The notes: generated from the sequence alone by a model not told the origin. DNA of 64,000 nucleotides from Mucilaginibacter roseus (GCF_021215455.1 NZ_JAJPWV010000005.1:62001-126000); one strand, 5' to 3'; shown: positions 45,108 to 54,187, counted from the first letter of the stretch. Program-made: numbers and translations.

Positions 45108-46561
45108 AGTTTTTAGGGTGTTGGTTTATCTTATTGCTGCTGTTGGCAGATGGTTTGCCTGTGCTCGCGCAGCAACGTAACAGCCTTACTATTGCGAACG
45201 ATAAATTGATATTGCAAATTGACAAACGCTCAACCCCAAATTACCTCGACACCTTACTTACCCGCGCGGGTGTGAACGGCGCTGGTATCAGCGCAAAAAT
45301 ATTAAAGGGTGATTACAGTCCGCTTACCAGGCAGGGTTGGCAAATCACTGAAAAGGATAGGTTTAAGGTAAAATTCAACCGTCCGCTAAACATCAGCGTT
45401 AATATTCAACCTCAGCAGCCATTCATCATCACCACAAATAACGTAAACAGCGAAGGCAGTCCCGGTTACCCGGCGGATGTACTTTATGGTGTAAACAAGT
45501 TTAACAGGCAAACGGTGTATGAACTCCCCAATGGCGCAACACGCTTTTTTGTTCCTGGTAATCTTACCGCAAAGCGGGTAATGCTATCCGGCAATTTCAA
45601 TATGTGGAGCCTTTCAAAAGGTGTTATGCTGAAAACAGATAGCGGTTGGATAACGGATATAAAGCTTAAGCCCGGAGTTTATGCTTACAAGTTTATTATT
45701 AATGGCCGTTGGACCCACGATGCAAATAACAAGCTAACCGAAGATGATGGCTTTCATAGCGTAAATTCCATTTATTACCGCTACAATTACACTTTTAAAC
45801 TAAATGGCTTTCAAAAGTCAGCCCGGGTAATTGTAGCGGGCAGTTTTAACCGCTGGAAAGTGAATGAGATACTCCTGATGCGTAAAGGGAACAGTTGGCA
45901 GGCGTCAATGTACCTGCACGACGGCATGCATTTATACCGCTTTATGGTGGATAATAAATGGATTACCGATCCGGCGAATAAAGTTAAAGGTTTGGATGAA
46001 AAAGGACTGATAGCCTCCGCAATCAATTTGGGCGAAACCGTAAACTTTAAACTTAAAGGCTACGCCAATGCCGGCAAGGTGTCCGTAGCTGGGAGTTTTA
46101 ATAACTGGCAGGCAGACCGCATCTTTCTAAAAAAAATAAATAATGTGTGGCAGTTGCCGGTAATTATGCCCGAAGGGAACTACGGCTATAAATTTACAGT
46201 TGATGGCAGGTGGATAACCGACCCGGCTAATACTTGCTATGTAGAAGACGGCGGGGAAACCAATTCCTTTATATCCGTTAGCCCTAACCATACCTTTAAA
46301 CTCCGTGGTTACCCCAACGCGCAAACCGTGCGGGTGGCAGGCAGCTTTAACAACTGGAATATGGATGAGTATACTATGGGCCGCAAAGGCGATGAGTGGG
46401 TGCTGAGCATCAAACTACCTATTGGTAAAACCCGGTATAAGTTTATTGTAGATGGTAACTGGCTGCTCGACCCGGCTAATAAACAGTGGGAAGCAAACGA
46501 GTTTGATACCGGTAATTCGGTGATATGGATTGACCCTGAAACCTTAACCAAAACAAGATAA
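45104..46561 (+). CDS. exported protein with four tandem CBM48/AMPK-type glycogen-binding domains
   Basis: The 485-aa protein has a signal peptide (MKFLGCWFILLLLLADGLPV) and no visible catalytic domain. From about residue 160 an 84-residue unit repeats four times. Each has a G(S/N)FNxW strand start: GNFNMW (about 162), GSFNRW (246), GSFNNW (330), GSFNNW (412), and each ends with (G/N)xWxxDPAN or a near variant (HDANN in the first). This is the pattern of the AMPK-beta/CBM48 glycogen-binding E-set domains. A role in binding glycogen, starch or another alpha-glucan is inferred. It overlaps the upstream protease by 4 nt, so the two proteins are made in a fixed ratio. PhzF follows after 4 bp. Confidence 0.83.
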   Translation: MKFLGCWFILLLLLADGLPVLAQQRNSLTIANDKLILQIDKRSTPNYLDTLLTRAGVNGAGISAKILKGDYSPLTRQGWQITEKDRFKVKFNRPLNISVNIQPQQPFIITTNNVNSEGSPGYPADVLYGVNKFNRQTVYELPNGATRFFVPGNLTAKRVMLSGNFNMWSLSKGVMLKTDSGWITDIKLKPGVYAYKFIINGRWTHDANNKLTEDDGFHSVNSIYYRYNYTFKLNGFQKSARVIVAGSFNRWKVNEILLMRKGNSWQASMYLHDGMHLYRFMVDNKWITDPANKVKGLDEKGLIASAINLGETVNFKLKGYANAGKVSVAGSFNNWQADRIFLKKINNVWQLPVIMPEGNYGYKFTVDGRWITDPANTCYVEDGGETNSFISVSPNHTFKLRGYPNAQTVRVAGSFNNWNMDEYTMGRKGDEWVLSIKLPIGKTRYKFIVDGNWLLDPANKQWEANEFDTGNSVIWIDPETLTKTR

Positions 46562-46565
46562 AATA

Positions 46566-47351
46566 ATGAAACTATTGATTTACCAGGTTGATGCCTTTAC
46601 CGATCAGTTGTTCGGCGGCAACCCGGCCGCAATTTGTCCGCTTGACGAGTGGCTGCCCGATGAACTAATGCAAAAAATTGCCGTTGAGAATAATCTGGCG
46701 GAAACCGCCTTTTTTGTAAGAACCGACTTTGGTTATAAATTACGTTGGTTTACGCCCGAATATGAAATTGATTTATGTGGGCACGCTACCCTGGCCAGCG
46801 CGCATATTATTTTCACAGAGCTGGGTTATACTAATGATACTATTTATTTTGAAACCGTAAAAGCAGGCACGCTTGTAGTCAAGAAAGACGGCGACAAGTA
46901 TAGTATGGACTTCCCATCGCGACCGGCTGAACCGGCCGAGTTACCGGATGGATTGATTGAAGCGCTTGGTATGAATGCGCCGCTTGATGTATTTCGTGGC
47001 CGCGATTATATGCTGGTATACGAAAGTGAGTACGATATCCGCGCCGCATCGCCTGATTTTGCCAAGTTAGCCAAGGTGCCAACAGTTGGCGTTATCATAA
47101 CCGCGCCGGGTATCGAGGTTGACTTTGTGTCGCGCTTTTTTGCCCCCGCCGCCAGTATAAACGAAGATCCTGTAACGGGCTCGGCACATTGTAACCTGAT
47201 ACCTTATTGGGCTGACAAGTTAGGCAAGGATGATCTGCATGCTTATCAGTTGTCGGCACGTAAAGGCGAACTTTGGTGTAAGCTAAACGGCGACCGCGTG
47301 CTGATGGCCGGCAAGGCGGTAACGTTTTTAAAAGGCGAGATTTATTTATAG
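46566..47351 (+). CDS. PhzF family isomerase
   Basis: The 261-aa protein has the two-domain diaminopimelate-epimerase-like fold: LFGGNPAAICPLDEW, NNLAETAFFVR (catalytic Glu), RWFTPEYEIDLCGHATLASA and FAPAASINEDPVTGSAHCNLIPYW. PhzF-like proteins are common and mostly of unknown substrate; phenazine synthesis is not implied. It is the last gene of the run starting with endonuclease V, 4 bp after the CBM48 protein. Confidence 0.92.
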   Translation: MKLLIYQVDAFTDQLFGGNPAAICPLDEWLPDELMQKIAVENNLAETAFFVRTDFGYKLRWFTPEYEIDLCGHATLASAHIIFTELGYTNDTIYFETVKAGTLVVKKDGDKYSMDFPSRPAEPAELPDGLIEALGMNAPLDVFRGRDYMLVYESEYDIRAASPDFAKLAKVPTVGVIITAPGIEVDFVSRFFAPAASINEDPVTGSAHCNLIPYWADKLGKDDLHAYQLSARKGELWCKLNGDRVLMAGKAVTFLKGEIYL

Positions 47352-47415
47352 TCAATTCGAACTTCAACACCGTTTTATATCCCTATTGCCACAGATACGG
47401 ATGTTTAGTATATTT

Positions 47416-47452
47416 CACCTTTATATCATCCCCTGAGGGGGAATAAAAGGTG
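47416..47452 (+). promoter_or_regulatory. strong hairpin directly upstream of the smc start codon
   Basis: CACCTTT (47416-47422) pairs with AAAGGTG (47446-47452) and TCCCC pairs with GGGGA around TGAG, with a small ATCA bulge. The right arm holds the AAAGG stretch that could act as a ribosome-binding site, and ends 1 nt before the ATG. TATATTTC, one base off the -7 consensus, lies at 47409-47416. Either a translation-control element or a copy of a dispersed palindrome. Confidence 0.55.
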
Positions 47453-47453
47453 C

Positions 47454-50400
47454 ATGCAGCTTACACGGTTAGAAATTAAGGGTTTTAAAAGTTTCGGAGA
47501 TAAGATCACCATCAATTTTAATGATGGCGTTACCGGGATTGTTGGCCCTAATGGTTGCGGCAAATCAAACGTGGTTGACTCGATACGCTGGGTATTGGGC
47601 GAGCAAAGTACGCGTGCCCTGCGGTCGGAGAAAATGGAAAACATCATTTTTAACGGCACCAAAAACCGCAAGGCAGCTAACCTGGCAGAGGTATCGCTCA
47701 CATTCGACAACACAAAGAATGTATTGCCTACTGAATTTTCGCAGGTTACGCTCACCCGCAAACTTTACCGCACCGGCGACAGCGAGTACCGCCTGAATGA
47801 TGTACAGTGCCGCCTGAAGGATATCACAGACCTTTTTTTAGATACCGGCATTGGGTCTGACTCCTACTCTATCATCGAATTGAAGATGATCGACGAGATC
47901 ATCACCAATAAAGAAGGCTCGCGCCGCAATTTGTTCGAAGAAGCATCGGGCATATCAAAATATAAGCTCCGTAAAAAACAGACTTTTAATAAGTTAAGAG
48001 ACACTGAAGCTGATTTGGCGCGAGTTGATGATTTGCTTTTCGAAATTGAAAAGAACCTGAAAACACTCGAAAATCAAGCGAAAAAAACCGAGCGCTATTA
48101 TCGCCTGCGCGATCAGTATAAAGCGTTAAGCATTACACTGGCATCATTCCGCATAGCCTCTTTCAGCGAGTCGCTCGCGCGTATTGAGGATGAGGAGCAA
48201 AAACATCGTGCGGAAAAATCAGGCATTGTAACGCAGATAGATACTTTAGAAGCAGTTGTACAACGGCAGAAACTCGAGAGCATCACCAAGGAAAAAAATC
48301 TTTCGGTTCAGCAAAAAACCACCAATGAGTTTGTAGCCAAAATACGCGCATACGAAAGCGAAAAAAAAATAAAGAACGAGCAGCTTAAATTTCAACAAGA
48401 TAAAGAAGCACGGCTCAATGATGAATTGGAACGCGACCGTAATCAGCTTAATCATGTGCTGTATAACCTGAAGCGCCTGGCCGAAGAAAAAATGCAGGAA
48501 GATGAAAACCTGCAAACCATACAAAGCCGCGTTGCTGATTTAAAAGACGCTGTTGATGAATTGCGTGAGCAACAAACCGAAGCGCGCAATGAGTTAAACG
48601 AGTTGACGAGCATTAACAATCGCCTGCAAAATCAGGTTTACAAAACCGAAAAGGATTTAGAAATACTCAGCATACAACAACAGGCGCTTGAGCAGGAAGG
48701 CCAGCGCAACATTGAGGATACGACCAATAAAGAAGCCGAGCTATCGCATTTTAACGAGGCCGTGGCCAATTTGCAAACACGGGTGGAAACCCTCGAAGGT
48801 GAATACCAGGCCGCTGTTGATTTTGAGAACAAACTACAAGAGCAAATAGCGCAAACGGAAACCAATATATCAACCCTTAAAGACACCATTACCGCTGAGG
48901 GGCGACGTTTGGATGCCAAGCAAAATGAATATAACCTTACCAAGAGCCTGGTTGATAACCTAGAAGGTTTTCCGGAGTCTATCCGGTTCCTGAAAAAGAA
49001 TACGGACTGGGCTAAAAACGCGCCACTTTTCAGCGACGTGCTGTTTTGTCGTGAAGAGTACCGGGTAGCCATTGAAAATTACCTGGAGCCGTTGATGAAT
49101 CACTATGTGGTTGAGAATTATGACGAAGCCATCAAAGCCATCAACATGCTCAGCAACGCGTCGCGCGGGCGGGCGCAGTTTTTTATACTAAGCAATTTTG
49201 GTAATGAAGCGGCCTCAACTCCAAATCCAATAGATAGCCGGGTACCTGCCCTATCGGTTATTGAAGTTGAAAAACGTTATCAGCCGCTGTGCAATCACCT
49301 ACTCAAAAATGTGTACCTGGTAAATGATGATAATGGACAGGACATTGACAATGCAAGCTTGCCCGCCGATGTGGTATTGCTGGGTAAGAGCGGCAAGTTT
49401 AATAAATCAAAATACACCATGGCCGGTGGTTCAGTGGGTTTGTTTGAGGGTAAACGTATAGGGCGGGTCAAGAACCTGGAGAACTTGCTGAAGGAGATTA
49501 AGGGTATTGACGCGCAGGTAAACGCCGGCCGTGCTGAGTTACAAAACCAGCAGGATAAGCTGGTAGCCCTGAAAGCTGCCGGAAAAGCAAATGAGATACG
49601 CCAACAACAGCAGGAACTCAGCAAGCTGAATACGGAACTTATTACCATAAAAACCCGGCAGGAACAATACCAGGCTTTTATTGAGAACAGTCTTAACCGC
49701 AAGCAAGATATTGCCAATAAGATTGAAAGTATCACGCAGAATATTTTAAAGCTGAAGCCCGAACTGGAAGAGCTGAAAACGCAAAAGCAGATACAGAACG
49801 AGCAAATGCTGGAGAAGCAAGCGGACTTTGCTGAGCTGAACGAGTTGGTAACGGTACGGTCAAACGCTTATAACCAAGAGAACATCCGTTTTCATCAGCA
49901 GCAAAATAAGGTATCGGGCTTGTTTAAGGATATTGAGTACCGCGAGTCGCAACAGGAAAGCCTTGATACCCGCATAAGGCAAAACAGCTCGGAATTAGAA
50001 AAGGTTAAGGCGGCTATACACGAAAACTTGCAGCAAACCGGCCACTCTGACGATGACCTGCTGGAGATGTATGAGCAAAAAGAACTGCTTGAAAAAGCTA
50101 CCCAGCAAGCGGAACAGGAACATTATACCTGGCGTGGTAAAATTGCCGAAACTGAAAATGAGATTGCCACCCTGCGCCGTAAAAAGGATAACGCCGAAAT
50201 CATTGAGAATGAGCTTCGTGACAAACGAAACAGCCTTAAAATAGAATTGAACAGCTTAAAAGAGCGCCTCTCGGTGGAGTTTAATGTAGAAATTGAGGAT
50301 TTACTCGAAACCGAAATACCTGAAGGTGAGAATGAGGACGATCTTCGTGAAAGAACGGATAAACTAAAAAAACAACTGGATGATTTCGGCGCCATTAACC

Positions 50401-50993
50401 CGATGGCAGTTGACGCTTATAACGAGATGAACGAGCGTTACGAGTTTATCCAATCGCAAAAACGTGATCTGGCTGAAGCTAAGGCTTCATTGTTAGCTAC
50501 CATTCAGGAGATTGATGATACCGCGAGAGAAAAATTCATGTCGGCATTTACTATGGTGCGCGAAAATTTCATAAAGGTTTTCCGTTCGCTGTTTAACGAG
50601 CAGGATTCATGCGACCTGATCCTGACCGACCCGGAAAAACCGTTGGAATCAGACATTGATATCATCGCGCGCCCGAAAGGCAAACGCCCCCTGTCCATCA
50701 ACCAATTATCCGGTGGCGAAAAAACGCTGACAGCTACAGCGATACTATTTTCCCTTTACCTGCTCAAGCCTGCGCCTTTTTGTATTTTTGATGAGGTGGA
50801 TGCTCCTTTGGATGATACGAACATCGATAAGTTCAATAACATCATCCGCACTTTCTCTAAAGATTCGCAGTTTATCATCGTGTCGCATAACAAACGCACT
50901 ATTGCCAGCACCGATGTTATATATGGTGTAACCATGGTTGAGCAGGGCATCTCGCGCGTAGTTCCGGTAGATTTACGGGAGCTTGTAGATTAA
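47454..50993 (+). CDS. smc: chromosome segregation ATPase SMC
   Basis: The 1,179-aa condensin ATPase has an N-terminal head with Walker A GPNGCGKSN (residues 31-39) in VGPNGCGKSNVVDS and the early SDSYSIIELKMIDEI segment, two long coiled coils, a hinge (about residues 500-660, VENYDEAIKAINMLSNASRG), and a C-terminal head with the signature NQLSGGEKTLTATA and Walker B FCIFDEVDAPLDD. It works with ScpA and ScpB to compact and segregate DNA. Length is normal. Its upstream hairpin is described separately. Confidence 0.97.
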   Translation: MQLTRLEIKGFKSFGDKITINFNDGVTGIVGPNGCGKSNVVDSIRWVLGEQSTRALRSEKMENIIFNGTKNRKAANLAEVSLTFDNTKNVLPTEFSQVTLTRKLYRTGDSEYRLNDVQCRLKDITDLFLDTGIGSDSYSIIELKMIDEIITNKEGSRRNLFEEASGISKYKLRKKQTFNKLRDTEADLARVDDLLFEIEKNLKTLENQAKKTERYYRLRDQYKALSITLASFRIASFSESLARIEDEEQKHRAEKSGIVTQIDTLEAVVQRQKLESITKEKNLSVQQKTTNEFVAKIRAYESEKKIKNEQLKFQQDKEARLNDELERDRNQLNHVLYNLKRLAEEKMQEDENLQTIQSRVADLKDAVDELREQQTEARNELNELTSINNRLQNQVYKTEKDLEILSIQQQALEQEGQRNIEDTTNKEAELSHFNEAVANLQTRVETLEGEYQAAVDFENKLQEQIAQTETNISTLKDTITAEGRRLDAKQNEYNLTKSLVDNLEGFPESIRFLKKNTDWAKNAPLFSDVLFCREEYRVAIENYLEPLMNHYVVENYDEAIKAINMLSNASRGRAQFFILSNFGNEAASTPNPIDSRVPALSVIEVEKRYQPLCNHLLKNVYLVNDDNGQDIDNASLPADVVLLGKSGKFNKSKYTMAGGSVGLFEGKRIGRVKNLENLLKEIKGIDAQVNAGRAELQNQQDKLVALKAAGKANEIRQQQQELSKLNTELITIKTRQEQYQAFIENSLNRKQDIANKIESITQNILKLKPELEELKTQKQIQNEQMLEKQADFAELNELVTVRSNAYNQENIRFHQQQNKVSGLFKDIEYRESQQESLDTRIRQNSSELEKVKAAIHENLQQTGHSDDDLLEMYEQKELLEKATQQAEQEHYTWRGKIAETENEIATLRRKKDNAEIIENELRDKRNSLKIELNSLKERLSVEFNVEIEDLLETEIPEGENEDDLRERTDKLKKQLDDFGAINPMAVDAYNEMNERYEFIQSQKRDLAEAKASLLATIQEIDDTAREKFMSAFTMVRENFIKVFRSLFNEQDSCDLILTDPEKPLESDIDIIARPKGKRPLSINQLSGGEKTLTATAILFSLYLLKPAPFCIFDEVDAPLDDTNIDKFNNIIRTFSKDSQFIIVSHNKRTIASTDVIYGVTMVEQGISRVVPVDLRELVD

Positions 50994-51022
50994 AAAAAAG
51001 CGGCACTTTTCAGCACCGCTTT
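50992..51022 (-). terminator. terminator of the S41 peptidase gene
   Basis: Arms AAAGCGG (50997-51003) and CCGCTTT (51016-51022) with a 12-nt loop; on the minus strand an 8-T run follows. The left edge overlaps the smc stop codon region. Confidence 0.7.
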
Positions 51023-51047
51023 CGCATTTTAGTGTCTATTTGGTTAA

Positions 51048-52571
51048 TTATTTCAATCTTTCAGTAACCATACCTTTAAAGTGTGGCCTTTCCAGCTTCA
51101 AGCCTAAATCCCGGGTTTGATCTGCTGATAAAACACGTACGGCATTTACACGTTTGGTTTGCTGGTTAGCTAATGACAAGTAGTTGCCCGTTGTAATATA
51201 GTTAATGGCCCTTTGCGTGCACTGCTCATCAGCGTCGCCAAAATCGTGCGCTACGTCATCCTCTGCCACAACACCAGGAAATGCGGTTGAGCCTGGTGCC
51301 ATACCTGCATAGTAATCAGCTTTACCGGCTGAATTACGGGTTTCAAACTCCGGAATATATAATTCGTACTTGGTAATAGGTATAGCGAAAAAGCCTACCG
51401 GTTTGCCGTAACTGGTTTCACCCACAATTTTTACATCCATGTGCGGTAGCAAGGTGTTAATAGTTAATTCACTCGCTGATGCAGTTGAGCCGGATACTAT
51501 AAATACTACTTTACCCAAATTCAATGATCCTTTTTTGCTGAATTTTTCCTGATTGTTTTCAGGTTTGAAAGATCCGGCGGTTAGTTTACCATCAAAAACG
51601 CTTTTATTAATCAAGGTATATTTATTGTCCTGCAAGCCCTGATTAAAGTAGTAAGTATACATGACCTGGTTATTCTTGGCCGGCGGCACAATCAGATTAC
51701 ATAAGTAATCGGCTGTTGCTACATAACCACCACCGTTATAACGGAAGTCTACTATTAAGTCGGTTATGTTTTCGCTATTGAATAGTGTAAACGCCTGGTC
51801 AATTTTAGGCTGTGCATTTGCCGGTGAGGTAAAGGTGTTAAATACCATGTACCCAATTTTTTTGTTGCCAACGGCAAATACCTTGTAAGCAAGTACCGGG
51901 TTAATGGTATAGCTTGCCGTATTAATATCAATATTAATTGTTGAGCCATCAGGCTTTTGCAAGCCTAATTTAATGTTGTTGCTCGAGTAAAATGAATTAA
52001 CAATAAACTGTATATCTGAGTTTGATTCCGGGTTCCAGGATGTGCGGTTGTTTATCCTCGTAACTTTGTAACCGCGCTTAACACCAGCGTTACCGGCAGG
52101 TGAGTTAGCATAAACATATTTAATATATAAACTACCTTCGGCATCAAAACGTGGCTCGAAGCCGAAGTCGCCGCTGGCCTGGCCGCCCAATTCGCCCGAT
52201 GTGGTGCCATCATCAATAAAAGAGTATTTTGATGTGCCCGGATTTGATCGATTATATTCATACGCTCGAGCTGTAGAGGGGTTTTTAGCGTATTGCGACA
52301 ACGCGTCAACCTCATTCTGTAATGCTTCCAATTCGTTTGATCCGGTGAACGAACGAGGTTTAAATTCGGAGTAAGTAGGCAACTGATTGTTCCACAGGTA
52401 ATCTTCCTGTGCATATAGCAATACAGAGTCTTTAACTTTTTCTATTGTTGATCCGGTTGTAGGCGGGGTGTTTTTATCATCCTCCCCTTCTGAATTTGTG
52501 TTTTTCTCCTTTTTACATGCTGTAGCTAATACAGCAAAAGAAAACGCGGCGGCGTAGATATATTTTTTCAT
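51048..52571 (-). CDS. S41 family peptidase lipoprotein
   Basis: The 507-aa protein is a C-terminal-processing-peptidase relative. The signal peptide ends in a lipobox with Cys19 (AVLATACKK). A PDZ-like region (YIKYVYANSPAGNAGVKRGY, about residue 150) is followed by the S41 domain, with VDFRYNGGGYVATAD and the catalytic Ser in VSGSTASASELTIN, then KIVGETSYGKPVG with the Lys. It likely sits in a membrane facing the periplasm. Substrate unknown. Confidence 0.9.
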   Translation of the reverse strand: MKKYIYAAAFSFAVLATACKKEKNTNSEGEDDKNTPPTTGSTIEKVKDSVLLYAQEDYLWNNQLPTYSEFKPRSFTGSNELEALQNEVDALSQYAKNPSTARAYEYNRSNPGTSKYSFIDDGTTSGELGGQASGDFGFEPRFDAEGSLYIKYVYANSPAGNAGVKRGYKVTRINNRTSWNPESNSDIQFIVNSFYSSNNIKLGLQKPDGSTINIDINTASYTINPVLAYKVFAVGNKKIGYMVFNTFTSPANAQPKIDQAFTLFNSENITDLIVDFRYNGGGYVATADYLCNLIVPPAKNNQVMYTYYFNQGLQDNKYTLINKSVFDGKLTAGSFKPENNQEKFSKKGSLNLGKVVFIVSGSTASASELTINTLLPHMDVKIVGETSYGKPVGFFAIPITKYELYIPEFETRNSAGKADYYAGMAPGSTAFPGVVAEDDVAHDFGDADEQCTQRAINYITTGNYLSLANQQTKRVNAVRVLSADQTRDLGLKLERPHFKGMVTERLK

Positions 52572-52613
52572 TGTTCTAAATATAAGTATCTGAACGTTAT
52601 ATACACAAATATG

Positions 52614-53222
52614 TTACAAAAACCGTTGCGAAATTACAAAGTCAATGCACGCAGCCTGTGCGCATTGTTCGTCGGCTTCTGTTACACCAATCATTACCGC
52701 TTGCCGGCGCTCTATGTTATGATCGGCAAGCAATTGGTTAACCGCGTCAGGCTCGGGTTTGGCGCTTATTTCATCAGCAAAGTAGCAGGTTAAATACGGC
52801 TCGAGTCCGTTCCATTCGGTTTGCTTTATTTTATTTAGCTGCTGCTGCGGGTTACCATTAGTTACAACGAAAATCTTTTTCCGGTCAACTACTATCTGCT
52901 GTAATAACTCCAGCATCCGCTGAAATAATAACAACTTCAACGGTAATTTTGATGTGATCAGCATATCATCAAAGTTGCAGCGGTACTTTTCGTCAATTCC
53001 AAATTTTTGCTTCAGCGCATCAAAAACCGCTTCGTGGCCGTGTTCCTGATAGGTTTGCGTCATCAACGATGTCATGGCCTTAGCATCCCATAACTCGGTA
53101 TATTCTATCATACCGGCAAAAAGATAGTATACCTGGAACAGGTAATCTTTTTCTGGATAAAGCACGTTATCCAGTTCAAATATAAAGGCTTGCTTTTTGG
53201 GGTCTATATCGTTATAGGTCAT
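52614..53222 (-). CDS. HAD-superfamily protein with altered catalytic motifs
   Basis: The 202-aa protein has a HAD fold: a DxD-type motif I in IFELDNVLYPE, a motif II in FVVTNGNPQQQ, a Lys in ISAKPEPDAV and a motif IV region MIGVTEADEQC. Motif I has Glu16 in place of the nucleophilic Asp, and motif IV has Val180 in place of the first acidic residue of GDxxxD. It is probably a catalytically impaired or non-phosphatase HAD. The start at 53222 (MTYNDIDPKKQ) overlaps the upstream 101-aa gene by 11 nt. Family high, function open. Confidence 0.78.
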   Translation of the reverse strand: MTYNDIDPKKQAFIFELDNVLYPEKDYLFQVYYLFAGMIEYTELWDAKAMTSLMTQTYQEHGHEAVFDALKQKFGIDEKYRCNFDDMLITSKLPLKLLLFQRMLELLQQIVVDRKKIFVVTNGNPQQQLNKIKQTEWNGLEPYLTCYFADEISAKPEPDAVNQLLADHNIERRQAVMIGVTEADEQCAQAACIDFVISQRFL

Positions 53223-53517
53223 CAGGCAGGTGCAATACAATATTAAACTCGTTAAACAATTGCGCAGCTTCAGCAAGCAAAACGGCTTCCTGTTGCTCCA
53301 ACGGGAAAACAGCCACGACACCCTTATCCAAACACAGGGTAAGCATTTGATGCGCGTAGCTTGCAGATGACGGATGCGGCAGTTGCAGCATCTTCCCTGC
53401 TTCTATCATAAACGCAGGTAACTCCCGGTAATCGCCAAGCAATATTTTATCGCCAAGTGTCTGTTTCAGTTGATGGGCACGGGCGTTGGTCGCCCCGGTT
53501 ATTAAAGTAAAAGGCAT
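53212..53517 (-). CDS. stand-alone preATP-grasp domain protein
   Basis: The 101-aa protein contains the N-terminal pattern of ATP-grasp enzymes: FTLITGATNARAHQLKQTLG, GDYRELPAFMIEAGKMLQLP, SASYAHQMLTLCLDKGVVAVFPL and EAAQLFNEFNIVLHLP. The ATP-grasp catalytic domain that usually follows is missing, since the frame ends at 53212. It starts 1 nt after the ABC ATPase stop and overlaps the HAD gene by 11 nt, so the three form one operon. Whether it is a functional small protein or a remnant is not clear. Confidence 0.6.
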   Translation of the reverse strand: MPFTLITGATNARAHQLKQTLGDKILLGDYRELPAFMIEAGKMLQLPHPSSASYAHQMLTLCLDKGVVAVFPLEQQEAVLLAEAAQLFNEFNIVLHLPDDL

Positions 53518-53518
53518 T

Positions 53519-54175
53519 TTATGATTGTTGTATCAAACCGTCCTTCATGATAACCTTACGGTCTGACAGTGCGGCAAGGTCCTCATTATGCGTTACAATG
53601 ATAAAGGTTTGGTTAAACTCGTTACGCAATCTTACAAAAAGCTCATGCAATTCACGTGCGTTGGTAGAGTCAAGGTTCCCCGATGGTTCGTCGGCAAATA
53701 TCAAGGCCGGATTATTTACCAGCGCCCTTGCTACCGCTACACGCTGCTGCTCCCCCCCCGACAGTTGATTGGGTTTATGCTGCAGCCTGTCGGCAAGGCC
53801 AAGCCGTTCCAGTAACTCGGTAGCGCGCGCTTCAGCCTCATGTTTTGAGGTGCCGGCTATAAAGGCGGGTATACAAACGTTTTCTAAAGCAGAAAACTCC
53901 GCAAGCAAGTGGTGAAACTGAAATATAAAGCCTATATGCCGGTTACGGAACGCGCTTAAATGTTTACTTTTTAAGCGGCTCACCTCGGTGTTATTTATAT
54001 GAATAGTACCAGAGTCGGGCCTGTCTAAAGTGCCCAATATATTAAGCAATGTACTTTTACCCGCGCCGGAAGCGCCGAGTATACTTACAATTTCGCCTGT
54101 ATTTACCTCAATATCCACCCCTTTTAATATCTGGAGAGAACCGTATTTTTTATGTATGGACTGCGCTTTAAGCAT
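53519..54175 (-). CDS. LolD-like ABC transporter ATP-binding protein
   Basis: The 218-aa ATPase has Walker [10 protein letters not shown] (about residue 37), signature [16 protein letters not shown], Walker [13 protein letters not shown], and a final His ([10 protein letters not shown]). It is the LolD/MacB-type of ABC ATPase. The start at 54175 ([12 protein letters not shown]) is preferred over an in-frame ATG 36 nt upstream, because a perfect promoter -7 element lies 4 nt ahead of it. No LolC/E-like permease is adjacent; the partner must be elsewhere. First gene of the operon with the preATP-grasp and HAD genes. Confidence 0.92.
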   Translation of the reverse strand: MLKAQSIHKKYGSLQILKGVDIEVNTGEIVSILGASGAGKSTLLNILGTLDRPDSGTIHINNTEVSRLKSKHLSAFRNRHIGFIFQFHHLLAEFSALENVCIPAFIAGTSKHEAEARATELLERLGLADRLQHKPNQLSGGEQQRVAVARALVNNPALIFADEPSGNLDSTNARELHELFVRLRNEFNQTFIIVTHNEDLAALSDRKVIMKDGLIQQS

Positions 54176-54179
54176 AAAG

Positions 54180-54187
54180 CAAAGGTA
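54180..54187 (-). promoter_or_regulatory. -7 promoter element of the LolD-like operon
   Basis: On the minus strand TACCTTTG lies 4 nt before the ATG at 54175, predicting a leaderless transcript. TTTG occurs about 23 nt upstream, slightly long for a -33 spacing. Confidence 0.6.

Noticed and set aside
49295..49735. 146-codon minus-strand open frame inside smc
   Set aside because: Antisense to the SMC coiled coil; Ser/Cys/Leu-rich low-complexity product expected from reversing a coiled-coil coding frame.
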